Below, one piece after another: positions 45,477-55,222 of a stretch of 64,000 nucleotides of DNA. The position numbers were made by a program, and so were the translations under genes. The first letter of the stretch is position 1, and each line of letters begins with the position of its first letter. A model generated the notes under the pieces. That model did no database searches, was not told the origin of the DNA, and saw only the letters and a list, made by a program, of their open reading frames with translations. The stretch is taken from the NCBI RefSeq assembly GCF_013315815.1, contig NZ_CP046051.1, forward strand, positions 868,001 to 932,000, written 5' to 3'. This stretch comes from Caproicibacterium lactatifermentans (GTDB lineage: Bacteria; Bacillota; Clostridia; Oscillospirales; Acutalibacteraceae).

Positions 45477-46649
45477 TTACAGGCTGCGCGTATTTTTTGT
45501 ATAGCTGTGTTTTGCTTCCGCATAGGTATCTGCCATAATGGTAGCAAGGTTTTTATCCGAAAGGTTCATGGCACTTTTGCTGACCAGCCGCCGCAGGAGG
45601 ACTTCGCCTTCCGAGTCCAGCTGTGTCAGAATGTACAGCTTTTCGCCGAACTGTTCGGCTGTGTCATATAGGAATCCGTTTACACCATCATGCACCAAGT
45701 CAGCATTGGCACACTGCCTTGGCAGCAGTACCGGCAGACCGGCAGCCTGAGCTTCCAGGGGAGAAGCCTTCACAGCGGAAGAAGTGGCGCCGCTGACAAA
45801 GGCCCGGCAGCAGGCATAGCAGCTATTCAAGTCACGCGGTGAAAGTTCACCGATAAATGTAACCTGATTGGAAAGGGAAAGACTGTTCGCCGTTTCAGCA
45901 AAATGAGCAGCTGCAGGCCCAGTGCCCACAACCAGCAGGTGTAGGCGGGCGTTGCCACCGGCTGCGTCGCTCCAAACTTTCAGCAGAGAATCGAGGCCGC
46001 AGTCTTCCATCAAACGGCCCGCATACACATAGCATAAGGCGTCTTCGGCAATATCCAGCCGCTTTTTAAAAGCGGGGGTAGGCTGTGTCGGCAAAAAGTT
46101 TGATAAATCCACACAGAAAGGCGAGCGCTTTACTTTGCACTGAATATCCAGTGTTTCCAAAAGGCTTTGCGTTTGTGCAGAGGGGGAACAGACCACATCG
46201 CTTTCCGTCAAAATCTTGCGCACTGTGCTGCGTACTTTCATTTTGGCAAGATTGTCATATGCTTTATTGGTGCCGTAACCTTTCAGTGCATCGTGCAGGT
46301 TATGAATAGTGGTAACCAACGGCAGCTGGTGGCGCTGAGCGTATTTTAGGCCGGCCAATCCCATTTCGTCCAGAGTAATGACGTGGATGATTTCCGGGCG
46401 GAAGCTGTTCAGCATTTTTTCCATAGGTCCCAGCAAACTGACCCGCACAGACATACCGTACAGGCTGGGAGTTACCTTTGCGGGACAGTAAATTTTGCCG
46501 TCCTGTGTAAAACAGTCGTCTATGGCCGGGTCGGCAGTTACCACCATTATCTGGTGCCCGGCTTTTTCCAGTCCGCTTTTCAGGACCGCAGTATATGTGG
46601 AGGCAGCGCATTTGACAGCGCCGGCCCCGGAAAACAAGGCAATTTTCAT
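45477..46649 (-). CDS. GT4-type glycosyltransferase
   Basis: A 390-residue GT-B glycosyltransferase resembling the diacylglycerol glucosyltransferases of Bacillota. The start at 46649 follows CGGAGG and gives the opening MKIALFSGAGAVKCAAS. The donor-binding half has VGTGPAAAHFAE and SPLEAQAAGLPVLLPRQ. In the usual EX7E motif the first Glu position is Ser here, with only the second Glu (in PLEAQ) kept. The neighbouring yfhO-like gene suggests a glycolipid or surface-polymer role. The acceptor is not known. Confidence 0.82.
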   Translation of the reverse strand: MKIALFSGAGAVKCAASTYTAVLKSGLEKAGHQIMVVTADPAIDDCFTQDGKIYCPAKVTPSLYGMSVRVSLLGPMEKMLNSFRPEIIHVITLDEMGLAGLKYAQRHQLPLVTTIHNLHDALKGYGTNKAYDNLAKMKVRSTVRKILTESDVVCSPSAQTQSLLETLDIQCKVKRSPFCVDLSNFLPTQPTPAFKKRLDIAEDALCYVYAGRLMEDCGLDSLLKVWSDAAGGNARLHLLVVGTGPAAAHFAETANSLSLSNQVTFIGELSPRDLNSCYACCRAFVSGATSSAVKASPLEAQAAGLPVLLPRQCANADLVHDGVNGFLYDTAEQFGEKLYILTQLDSEGEVLLRRLVSKSAMNLSDKNLATIMADTYAEAKHSYTKNTRSL

Positions 46650-46897
46650 AAATGGACCTCCGGTAGGATTTCTGCCCGGGCACTTTGGGCAAAACAAAAA
46701 GGATACGTTTGCCCGAACAAAATCAGAATCAATTTACATTATAACACAATATTTGTATGGTTCAAGCTGAAACGAGGTGGATTCCTGCATCTTTTGCCGG
46801 ATTTGGTCTTTAAACTTTTTCTGCTATAGGATATAATATAAACGATCATACTGTTTTTACCGTGCGCAGATAAGAGAAAGAGCAGGTGCTTATTAAT

Positions 46898-47863
46898 ATG
46901 GCTACAAAATTTAGTGTTTCACTGGACAAAGTAATGAAAGAGCTTTCTCTGAAAACCGTCTATATGCCCTGCGACCCGCAGAAGGTGCTTATCACCTCTA
47001 CAGACGTCAATCGTCCCGGTCTGGAGCTGAATGGATTTTATGAGTATTACGATTCTTCCCGTATCATTGTCATGGGAAATGCGGAAACTGCTTTTCTAAA
47101 CGACCGCCCACCCGAATACCGCGCCAGGGTGCTGAACGCTATTTTCAGCAAAAAGCCGCCGGCAGTCATCATCGCCCGCAGTTTAAGCCCTGTGCCGGAG
47201 CTGCTGGAGACAACCAAAAAATACGGTGTACCGGTGCTCGCTACTGCTGAAACAACCAGCAGCCTGGTGGCTTCACTGGTCGCCTATATGAACGTGGAAC
47301 TGGCACCGCGCGTCACTCGTCATGGTGTGCTGGTAGAGGTATACGGCGAGGGAGTGCTGATTGTCGGCGACAGTGGTGTGGGCAAAAGTGAAACGGCTAT
47401 CGAGTTGATTAAGCGCGGTCACCGGCTGATTGCCGATGACGCAGTCGAAATCCGCCGTGTGTCCGGCAAAACACTGGTCGGTCAGGCACCAGCCAATATT
47501 CGCCATTTCATTGAGCTGCGCGGCATTGGCATTATCAATGCCCGCCGCATTTTCGGCATCGGCGCTGTCAAAGTTTCCTCAAAAATCGACCTGATTATTA
47601 ACATGGAGCTGTGGGATGGCCACAAAGTCTATGACCGTATGGGCATAGACAGTGAATACACGGAACTTTTGGGCATTAAGGTGCCGGTGCTGACTATTCC
47701 GGTCAAGCCCGGGCGGAACCTTGCTGTTATCATTGAGGTTGCTGCCATGAACAACCGGCAGAAGAAGATGGGTTATAATGCGGCAGAGGAACTGCTGCAG
47801 GGACTTGGCATGGACCTTTCCATGGTCAAGCAACAGGAAACTAAGCTGAAACTAGATATTTAA
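46898..47863 (+). CDS. hprK: HPr kinase/phosphorylase
   Basis: The sensor of carbon catabolite repression, 321 residues, which phosphorylates or dephosphorylates Ser46 of HPr. The P-loop GDSGVGKSE is at 157-165. The HPrK signature IELRGIGIINARRIFG follows, and the C-terminal MNNRQKKMGYNAA stretch is also typical. ATG 46898 is preferred; a GTG four codons earlier would also be possible. It starts a run of cell-envelope and regulatory genes (hprK, PHP, murB, rapZ, whiA). Confidence 0.96.
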   Translation: MATKFSVSLDKVMKELSLKTVYMPCDPQKVLITSTDVNRPGLELNGFYEYYDSSRIIVMGNAETAFLNDRPPEYRARVLNAIFSKKPPAVIIARSLSPVPELLETTKKYGVPVLATAETTSSLVASLVAYMNVELAPRVTRHGVLVEVYGEGVLIVGDSGVGKSETAIELIKRGHRLIADDAVEIRRVSGKTLVGQAPANIRHFIELRGIGIINARRIFGIGAVKVSSKIDLIINMELWDGHKVYDRMGIDSEYTELLGIKVPVLTIPVKPGRNLAVIIEVAAMNNRQKKMGYNAAEELLQGLGMDLSMVKQQETKLKLDI

Positions 47864-47977
47864 CAAACTATAAATTAAAAACAGAGAGAAGCCCCGCAGG
47901 GCCATGCGGCAGGGTCCCGGGCAGGGCTTATGTGCAGGCGGAAAAACAGACGGTCAGAAACAGGGGGTATACAGCAG

Positions 47978-48721
47978 ATGAATTTCATTGCGGATCTGCA
48001 CACACACACGACAGCCTCCACCCATGCGTACAGTACATTGCAGGAAATGGTGGAAGCGGCAGCGCAGCGCGGCCTGGAGGCAATCGCCATTACGGACCAC
48101 GGTGTGGCCATGCCGGGTGCGCCGGGCAGATGGTATTTTCATAATTTAGGTGTTGTCCCGCGTTATTATAAGGGCGTAATGGTATTGCGCGGGCAGGAAA
48201 CGAATATCATTGACTATGAGGGACATACCGACCAGCAGGCCGACTGCGTTCATGACCTGGACTGGCTGATTGCCTCTATCCACGATGAGTGTATGCCGCA
48301 GGGGGAATCTCCGTCACCGGAAAAAGTGACGCACCTGTGGGAACAGGTATGCAGAAATCCGCATGTCAATGTCATTGGGCACTGTGGCCTGCGCCGCTTT
48401 GCTTTTGACTACGAGCGCGTTATTCCGCAGTTTGGTGCGGCAGGCAAGTTGGTGGAAATCAACGAAGGCACGTTTCGCAGCCGGCCGGATTCCATTCTGA
48501 ACTGCCGGAAGATTGCGGCACTGTGCAAAAAATACCGTGTGCCGGTGGTCGTAAACAGCGACGCGCATTTTTCCACGCAGGTTGGCTGTTTTCCGCGGGC
48601 ACAGCAGCTTTTGCAGGAGCTTGACTTTCCAGAGGAACTGGTGGTCAACTCCAGTGCGGAACAGCTGCGCGCCTATTTGACGAAATATACCGATGTGTTT
48701 CGCAGCTTTGTGTCAGAATGA
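47978..48721 (+). CDS. PHP-domain phosphatase (YcdX type)
   Basis: A 247-residue metal-dependent PHP phosphatase with motif DLHTHTTAS at the N-terminus, ITDHGVAMPGAP, the Glu in RGQETNI, IGHCG and NSDAHF. These supply the trinuclear metal site. The start at 47978 gives the standard MNFIADLHTHT opening, while the longer frame adds a polar stretch without support. The gene lies between hprK and murB, a position seen in other Clostridia. The substrate is unknown. Confidence 0.9.
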   Translation: MNFIADLHTHTTASTHAYSTLQEMVEAAAQRGLEAIAITDHGVAMPGAPGRWYFHNLGVVPRYYKGVMVLRGQETNIIDYEGHTDQQADCVHDLDWLIASIHDECMPQGESPSPEKVTHLWEQVCRNPHVNVIGHCGLRRFAFDYERVIPQFGAAGKLVEINEGTFRSRPDSILNCRKIAALCKKYRVPVVVNSDAHFSTQVGCFPRAQQLLQELDFPEELVVNSSAEQLRAYLTKYTDVFRSFVSE

Positions 48722-48740
48722 ATTTTAGGAGGATAATCCA

Positions 48741-49649
48741 ATGGAAAAATTAGAGGCCCTGAAAAAAACGGCAGAAAATGCCGGCTGCCTGGTGCTGAGG
48801 GATGAGCCTATGAGCCGGCACACGACCTTTCAGATAGGCGGGCCTGCGGATTTATATATTGCCGCGAAGGACATCATTGCCCTGAAGGACATTGTACGCA
48901 TGGCTTCCGCGCTGAACCTGCCGCTGCTGCCGCTGGGAAATGGCAGCAATGTGCTGGTAAGCGATGAGGGCGTGCGCGGCGTGGTCCTTTCCCTTACGGG
49001 GGATTTCCGCCGCATTACACTGTCTGACCCTACGACCGTTTCCTGCGGTTCAGGGGCAACCATGGCGGGGCTGTGCAAGTTTGCTCAGCGCAATGCTCTG
49101 AGTGGACTGGAGTTTGCATGGGGCATTCCCGGCAGCGTAGGCGGTGCAGCCTTTATGAACGCGGGCGCCTATGACGGCCAGTTCAGTGATGTGCTGGTAT
49201 CCACTACACATGTGACCAGCACCGGCCATACGGATTCCCTTTTGGGACCGGAGATGGAAATGGATTACCGCAAAAGTGCCTACTTACAGAACAAATGCAT
49301 CATTACTTCAGTGGTTGTTCGTCTGGAGCAGGGCAACAAGGAACAGATTTCCATGCAAATGGACGACAACTTCCGCCGCCGCAAAGAAAAACAGCCGCTG
49401 GAGCTGCCCAGCGCCGGCAGCGTCTTTAAGCGGCCGGACGGTGCTTATGCGGGCGCACTCATTGAGCAGTGTGGTCTGAAAGGGGAAAAAGTCGGCGGTG
49501 CCATGGTCAGCGAAAAACACGCTGGGTTCATTGTCAACACAGGCGACGCTACCTGCAGTGACGTACAGGCACTGATTGAAAAAATACAGGAAACCGTTCT
49601 GAAAAAGACCGGCGTATCCCTGGAGTGTGAAGTGCGGTTTATCTCATAA
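48741..49649 (+). CDS. murB: UDP-N-acetylenolpyruvoylglucosamine reductase
   Basis: The FAD enzyme that reduces UDP-GlcNAc-enolpyruvate to UDP-MurNAc in peptidoglycan synthesis, 302 residues. FAD motifs are HTTFQIGGPAD, LGNGSNVLVSDEGVRG and GIPGSVGGAAFMNAGAY. The catalytic Ser lies in SAGSVFKRP, and the C-terminal Glu is in LECEVRF. It starts 19 bases after the PHP gene behind AGGAGG and is followed by rapZ after 14 bases. Confidence 0.97.
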   Translation: MEKLEALKKTAENAGCLVLRDEPMSRHTTFQIGGPADLYIAAKDIIALKDIVRMASALNLPLLPLGNGSNVLVSDEGVRGVVLSLTGDFRRITLSDPTTVSCGSGATMAGLCKFAQRNALSGLEFAWGIPGSVGGAAFMNAGAYDGQFSDVLVSTTHVTSTGHTDSLLGPEMEMDYRKSAYLQNKCIITSVVVRLEQGNKEQISMQMDDNFRRRKEKQPLELPSAGSVFKRPDGAYAGALIEQCGLKGEKVGGAMVSEKHAGFIVNTGDATCSDVQALIEKIQETVLKKTGVSLECEVRFIS

Positions 49650-49663
49650 GGAAGTGTGCAGTC

Positions 49664-50521
49664 ATGGATTTTATCATTGTTACCGGTCTTTCCGGTGCGG
49701 GCAAGTCCCGCGCGGTCCATGCTATGGAAGATATTGGGTTTTACTGCATGGACAATATCCCGCCAAAGCTTATTCCAGCCGTGTACGACCTGTGTATGCA
49801 GGCGAAGGATTCCCTTTCACGGGTGGCGGTTGTCACGGATATTCGCGGCGGCGGCATGTTCTCCAGCCTGTTTGAAACGCTGGAGGGCCTGCGTGTAGAA
49901 CATAAGACCTACAAAATTCTTTTTCTGGACGCCGGCGATACGGTACTCATCAACCGATTCAAAGAAACCCGCCGGAAGCACCCGCTTTCGGAAGACACCA
50001 CCAGTTTGGAACAGGCTGTCAAGCTGGAGCGGGAGATTCTGCGCCCGGTACGTGAGCGTGCGGACTACATTATAGATACCTCTCTGCTGTCGCCGGCCCA
50101 GCTGAAGGAGCGCATCTCCAGCCTTTTTCTGGGAGATGCCACTTCTGCGCTGCAGATTCACTGTATGTCCTTCGGCTTTAAGTTTGGTACGCCCACCGAA
50201 GCGGACCTCATTTTTGATGTGCGCTGTCTGCCGAACCCCTACTATGTGGAGGAGCTGCGGCACAAGACCGGTTTGGACGCCCCGGTGCGGGACTATGTGC
50301 TGAAATGGGAGCAGACTAAGGGTTTTGTTTCCCGCTTTTTAGACCTTATCGACTATATGATTCCGCTGTACTGCAATGAAGGCAAAAGCCAGCTGGTTAT
50401 TGCCATTGGCTGCACAGGCGGCCACCACCGCTCAGTAACGATTGCGCAGCTTTTGTATGAACATCTGCTGGAAAAGGGCCTGCGCGCCAGTGTCAACCAC
50501 CGGGATATTCGGAAGGGCTGA
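49664..50521 (+). CDS. rapZ: RapZ-family nucleotide-binding protein (YvcJ)
   Basis: A 285-residue P-loop protein with Walker A GLSGAGKS (8-15) and the C-terminal GCTGGHHRSV anion-binding motif (about 247-256). In Gram-negatives RapZ is an RNase E adaptor sensing glucosamine-6-phosphate. In Bacillota the YvcJ homologue has an incompletely defined role tied to envelope or nucleotide metabolism. It lies 45 bases before whiA, without the yvcK gene that often separates them. Confidence 0.95.
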   Translation: MDFIIVTGLSGAGKSRAVHAMEDIGFYCMDNIPPKLIPAVYDLCMQAKDSLSRVAVVTDIRGGGMFSSLFETLEGLRVEHKTYKILFLDAGDTVLINRFKETRRKHPLSEDTTSLEQAVKLEREILRPVRERADYIIDTSLLSPAQLKERISSLFLGDATSALQIHCMSFGFKFGTPTEADLIFDVRCLPNPYYVEELRHKTGLDAPVRDYVLKWEQTKGFVSRFLDLIDYMIPLYCNEGKSQLVIAIGCTGGHHRSVTIAQLLYEHLLEKGLRASVNHRDIRKG

Positions 50522-50566
50522 ACAGTGGCCTTTCTGCAAACGCATAAAAGTGGGAAGTGATTTCCG

Positions 50567-51499
50567 TTGTCTTTTTCCTCCGATGTCAAAAATGAACTCT
50601 GTAAAACAAAGAATCGGCAGCCCTGCTGTGAAAAAGCAGAGTGCTACGGAATGCTTTTGTTTGGCCACTCTTTTTCCAGAAGCGCGGTTTCGCTGACGAC
50701 CGAACACACACCTACGGCCCGGCGGGCGGCCCAGTTAACGGCAGCGCTCACCGGTGCTATTGTTTCCACCCGCACCATGCTGCGTCGTGCTTCTCATCCG
50801 GCAGGGACCGTGTCTGTAGAAGATGAGCGGGATCGAATGCGTGTACTCTCTGCGTTTGGGCACAGCGGCAGTGAAGTGCCGCTGCGGCTGAACCGTGCCA
50901 ATTTGGAGGGGGAGTGCTGCCCAGCGTCTTTTTTACGCGGTGCGTTTCTCTCCTGCGGAACCGTTTTTGATCCGCAGAAAGATTACCGGCTGGAATTTGT
51001 AACACCGCATATGCATCTTTCCCGCGATATGTCGGCGCTGCTGGGGGAACTGCCGCTGGAACTGCAGCCTGGCGTGTCCCGGCGGCGGAGCTTGTATGTT
51101 GTATATATTAAGGGCAGCAGCCATACTGCGGATCTGCTGACACTGATGGGTGCGCCGCACGCCGCCATGCAGATGATGCAGGTAAAAATGCTGAGGGAAG
51201 TGCGCAACCATATCAACCGCCGCACGAATTTTGAAACTGCCAATTTGGACAAGACCGCCTCGGCGGCCGCGCGGCAAATTTACGCACTAAAGCGTTTGCA
51301 GGACTGCGGTGCCGGCATTTCTGCGCTGCCTGCCGAACTGCAGAATTTGGCCCGCCTGCGCTGCCAGAATCCGGAGCTTTCCCTGCGGGAACTAGGCAAG
51401 CAGCTGACGCCGCCGCTTTCCCGCTCCGGGGTGAATCATCGGTTACAGCGGATTACTGAACTTTCAGAAAAAATCTACCGGGAGCGCAACAGCGACTGA
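50567..51499 (+). CDS. whiA: DNA-binding protein WhiA
   Basis: A 310-residue regulator with an N-terminal degenerate LAGLIDADG homing-endonuclease-like domain and a C-terminal helix-turn-helix (LSLRELGKQLTPPLSRSGVNHRLQRI). It affects division and chromosome segregation in Bacillota. The start is TTG 50567, giving the usual MSFSSDVKNELC opening, with GGGAAGTG before it. Its last codons form the 5' arm of the following terminator. Confidence 0.95.
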   Translation: MSFSSDVKNELCKTKNRQPCCEKAECYGMLLFGHSFSRSAVSLTTEHTPTARRAAQLTAALTGAIVSTRTMLRRASHPAGTVSVEDERDRMRVLSAFGHSGSEVPLRLNRANLEGECCPASFLRGAFLSCGTVFDPQKDYRLEFVTPHMHLSRDMSALLGELPLELQPGVSRRRSLYVVYIKGSSHTADLLTLMGAPHAAMQMMQVKMLREVRNHINRRTNFETANLDKTASAAARQIYALKRLQDCGAGISALPAELQNLARLRCQNPELSLRELGKQLTPPLSRSGVNHRLQRITELSEKIYRERNSD

Positions 51500-51514
51500 A
51501 GCGCTCCCTTTTTT
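51480..51514 (+). terminator. terminator overlapping the whiA 3' end
   Basis: GGGAGCGC (51480-51487) pairs with GCGCTCCC (51501-51508), followed by six T residues. The stop codon of whiA lies in the loop. Confidence 0.85.
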
Positions 51515-51574
51515 ATTGCCTATATTTCAAATTATCCGGTATGCTGCTGCCGGAAAGAAAGGGTGCCCTGCTCT

Positions 51575-54500
51575 ATGTTTGTCCATTTACATCTTCATAC
51601 CGAATACAGTTTGTTGGACGGTGCCTGCCGTATGGAACGGCTGCTGGATACCGCCAAAGCCCGTGGAGACCGCGCAGTTGCCATTACTGACCACGGTGTC
51701 ATGTATGGCGCAGTTGATTTTTATAAAGCCGCCAAAGCCCGCGGAATTAAGCCCATTATCGGGTGTGAAGTGTATGTGGCACAGCGCAGCCGTATGGATC
51801 GCACACGGGAACTGGATGGCGAAAATTACCATTTGGTGCTGTTGTGCGAGAACAACGAGGGCTATCAAAATTTGATTCAGCTGGTCAGCCGTGCATGGCT
51901 GGAGGGCTTCTACCGCAAGCCCCGCGTAGATATGGAACTGCTGCGAAAATATCATAAGGGATTGATTGCATTATCAGCCTGCCTGTCTGGTGAGATTCCG
52001 CGCGTCCTTTCGGCTGAGGACTATCCGCGCGCCAAAAAAGCTGCTCTGCGCTATGCGGATATTTTTGGCAATGGTAACTTTTATTTGGAGCTGCAGGATC
52101 ACGGACTACCGGAACAAAAACGCGTCAATGCCGGCCTGCTTCGTTTGGCCGACGAAACCGGTCTGCCGCTGGTGGTCACCAATGACTGCCATTATATCAA
52201 TCAAGAGGATAGTGAGATGCACCGCGTGCTGCTGTGTATCCAAACCAACCACACCTTGCAGGAATCGGGCGGGCTGGAATTTGGCAGTACAGAATTTTAC
52301 TATAAAACCGAGGAGCAGATGCGCGCGCTGTTTCCGCAGCATCCGGAGGCAGCCGACAACACTGTTAAGATTGCTGAGCGCTGCAATGTAACGTTTGAGT
52401 TTGGCAAAACGAAGCTGCCCCGATTTGACACCCCGAACGGACAGGATAATGTCGCTTATTTTCGTGAAAAGTGCTACGCTGGTCTGCACGAGCACTATGG
52501 GGAACACCCAAAGCCAGAAATTGTGCATCGGCTGGAGTATGAACTGAATACGATTGAAAAGATGGGGTATGTTAATTATTACCTTATTGTGCACGACTTT
52601 GTCCGTCATGCTAAAGAAGTAGGCATACCGGTCGGGCCGGGACGTGGTTCTGGTGCGGGCAGCCTTGCCGCGTACTGCATTGGCATTACCGGAATTGACC
52701 CCATTCAGTATGATTTGCTGTTTGAACGTTTTTTAAATCCGGAACGTGTCAGTATGCCGGATTTTGATATTGATTTTGCCGATGACCGCCGCCCAGAAAT
52801 GATCGAGTATGTCACACAGAAATACGGTGCCGACCATGTGGCACAGATTGTCACGTTCGGCACCATGGCGGCGCGGGCCTCGGTTCGTGACGTGGGCCGT
52901 GTAATGGGAATGCCGTATGCCATGGTGGATTCCATTGCAAAAATGATTCCTACGGTGCCGGGCAAGAGCATTACGCTGGACCGCGCATTGGAAACGTCGC
53001 CGGAGCTGCGACGCCGATACAATGAAGACCAGCAGGTTCACCGCCTGCTGGATATGGCCCGCAAGCTGGAGGGAATGCCGCGAAATGCTTCTACGCACGC
53101 TGCCGGTGTTGTCATTACGGACAAGCCGGTTGCCGAGTACGTGCCACTGGCCAAAAACGGAGATGCGACAGTGTGTCAGTACACCATGACCACTTTGGAG
53201 GAACTGGGACTGCTGAAGATGGACTTTCTCGGCCTGCGCAACTTAACCATTATTCACGCGGCGGAGGAAATGATTCGCCAGCAGCAGCCGGAGTTTCATG
53301 TAGACAAGGTTCCGCTGGATGCACCGGAAGTATATGAAATGCTTTCTGCCGGCAGCACCGAGGGTGTGTTCCAGTTTGAGTCGGCAGGTATGCGCAGTGT
53401 GATTATGCAGCTGCGGCCGGAAGGAATGGAAGACCTCATCGCTGTTATTTCACTGTATCGCCCCGGTCCTATGGAGTCCATTCCGCGCTATATCCAAAAC
53501 CGTCACCATCCAAAGCAGGTTACCTACGCACACCCGCTGCTGGAACCAATTCTAAAGGTAACATATGGCTGTATTGTCTATCAGGAACAGGTCATGCAGA
53601 TATTCCGCTCCTTGGCGGGCTACAGCCTTGGTCGTGCTGACATTGTGCGCCGTGCCATGAGTAAAAAAAAGCACGACGTAATGGATAGGGAAAAGGAAAT
53701 TTTCCTGCATGGCCTGCAGCGGGAAGACGGGACATGGGAGGTCCCCGGCTGTTTGAACAACGGCGTGGACGAAGCAACCGCACTGAAAATATACGGTGAG
53801 ATGGAAAACTTCGCTTCCTATGCCTTTAATAAATCCCACGCGGCCGCGTATGCGTATCTTGCTTATCAAACAGCATACCTCAAGTGTTTCTATCCGCGTC
53901 AATACATGGCTGCCCTGATGACCAGTGTGCTGGACAATTCCGGCAAGCTTTCTTCTTATATTGCAGAGTGTTCCCGCCTGCATATCCGTGTTCTGCCGCC
54001 GGAAATCAACTCCAGTGAGGCATCCTTTACAGTTGTAGGGAATGACATTCGTTTTGGTTTGTTGGCGGTTCGGAACCTTGGCCGCGGGCTGATTGATTTC
54101 GTTTTACAGGAACGGCGGCAGGCCGGTCCGTTTCATTCCTTTTATGATTTTTGTAAGCGTACTTTTGATAAAATGAACCGCCGTGCGCTGGAAAGCCTTG
54201 TCCGCTGCGGTGCACTGGATGGATTGGGCAATAACCGTCGCGAAATGATGACAGCTGTGCCGTTGGTACTAGAAACGCTGGGCAATGACCGCCGGCGCAA
54301 TGTGGAGGGACAAATTGGTTTCTTCAGCCAGATGAACGGTGGGGAAGATGAAGCCTTCCAAATAGCACCGATGCCGGACTACAGTCTGCAGGACAAGCTG
54401 AAAATGGAAAAGGAAGCAACAGGCATGTTCCTTTCCGGCCACCCCATGGCGGCATACGCCGATTTGTACCAAAAGCTGGGTGCTGTAAAGATTGGCGATT

Positions 54501-55075
54501 TGCTGGAATGCTTTTCGTCGGCAGGGGACAACCGCTGGCACGATGGAGACCATGTTACAATTTTAGGAATTGTGTCTGATATTAAAACAAAGGTGACAAA
54601 AAGCGGCGGCACAATGGCTTTTGTAACACTGGAGGACTTTAACGGTTCTATGGAAATGTTGGTTTTTCCGCAGACGCTGTCCCGTTTTTCACCTTTGCTG
54701 GAGGATGGAAATGTGCTGTGTGCTTCCGGACACCTAAGTGTACGGGAGGAAGAGGAGCCCAAGCTGTTGTGTGATGAGATGCAGTCAGCGGAACACCTGA
54801 AGCAGACGGACAGCAGTGATACTGGACAGACAAAAAGCGGGAAGCAAGTAAAGCCGGGGCTGTACCTGCGGGTACAGAGTGAAGCCGCCCCCGCATGGCT
54901 GCGCGCACAAAAGTATATCGCTATTTTTGACGGGCGCACACAGCTGTATGTTGCTTTTCAAAAGGAGAAAAAGTTGTACCGCGCGCCAGCTGTAGAAGGT
55001 GTGGCTGTAAATGACATTCTGCTGCAGGAACTGCGCCGTGTACTGGGCAATGGCAATGTTGCCTTCGTGAAATAA
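51575..55075 (+). CDS. dnaE: DNA polymerase III subunit alpha
   Basis: The replicative polymerase of the DnaE type, 1166 residues. The N-terminal PHP domain opens MFVHLHLHTEYSLLDG. The polymerase palm has GPGRGSGAGSL (about 354-364) and PDFDIDFADDRR (about 394) with catalytic Asp residues. The fingers, tandem HhH and the OB domain (VTILGIVSDIKTK and following) complete the protein. ATG 51575 gives the family's N-terminus; the GTG four codons earlier sits too near AAAGGG. It is followed by pfkA after 147 bases. Confidence 0.97.
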   Translation: MFVHLHLHTEYSLLDGACRMERLLDTAKARGDRAVAITDHGVMYGAVDFYKAAKARGIKPIIGCEVYVAQRSRMDRTRELDGENYHLVLLCENNEGYQNLIQLVSRAWLEGFYRKPRVDMELLRKYHKGLIALSACLSGEIPRVLSAEDYPRAKKAALRYADIFGNGNFYLELQDHGLPEQKRVNAGLLRLADETGLPLVVTNDCHYINQEDSEMHRVLLCIQTNHTLQESGGLEFGSTEFYYKTEEQMRALFPQHPEAADNTVKIAERCNVTFEFGKTKLPRFDTPNGQDNVAYFREKCYAGLHEHYGEHPKPEIVHRLEYELNTIEKMGYVNYYLIVHDFVRHAKEVGIPVGPGRGSGAGSLAAYCIGITGIDPIQYDLLFERFLNPERVSMPDFDIDFADDRRPEMIEYVTQKYGADHVAQIVTFGTMAARASVRDVGRVMGMPYAMVDSIAKMIPTVPGKSITLDRALETSPELRRRYNEDQQVHRLLDMARKLEGMPRNASTHAAGVVITDKPVAEYVPLAKNGDATVCQYTMTTLEELGLLKMDFLGLRNLTIIHAAEEMIRQQQPEFHVDKVPLDAPEVYEMLSAGSTEGVFQFESAGMRSVIMQLRPEGMEDLIAVISLYRPGPMESIPRYIQNRHHPKQVTYAHPLLEPILKVTYGCIVYQEQVMQIFRSLAGYSLGRADIVRRAMSKKKHDVMDREKEIFLHGLQREDGTWEVPGCLNNGVDEATALKIYGEMENFASYAFNKSHAAAYAYLAYQTAYLKCFYPRQYMAALMTSVLDNSGKLSSYIAECSRLHIRVLPPEINSSEASFTVVGNDIRFGLLAVRNLGRGLIDFVLQERRQAGPFHSFYDFCKRTFDKMNRRALESLVRCGALDGLGNNRREMMTAVPLVLETLGNDRRRNVEGQIGFFSQMNGGEDEAFQIAPMPDYSLQDKLKMEKEATGMFLSGHPMAAYADLYQKLGAVKIGDLLECFSSAGDNRWHDGDHVTILGIVSDIKTKVTKSGGTMAFVTLEDFNGSMEMLVFPQTLSRFSPLLEDGNVLCASGHLSVREEEEPKLLCDEMQSAEHLKQTDSSDTGQTKSGKQVKPGLYLRVQSEAAPAWLRAQKYIAIFDGRTQLYVAFQKEKKLYRAPAVEGVAVNDILLQELRRVLGNGNVAFVK

Positions 55076-55222
55076 TTTTCTATGACTATGGGACGATTGT
55101 CCATATAACTCTCTTGTAGAGCACCGCGAAAAAGCATATAATATATACTTAGTTGAAAAACGCCGGCGTTCGCTTTTTATGTCAGCGGGCACCGGCAGTA
55201 TGGTATTGGAGGTTTCATTATA

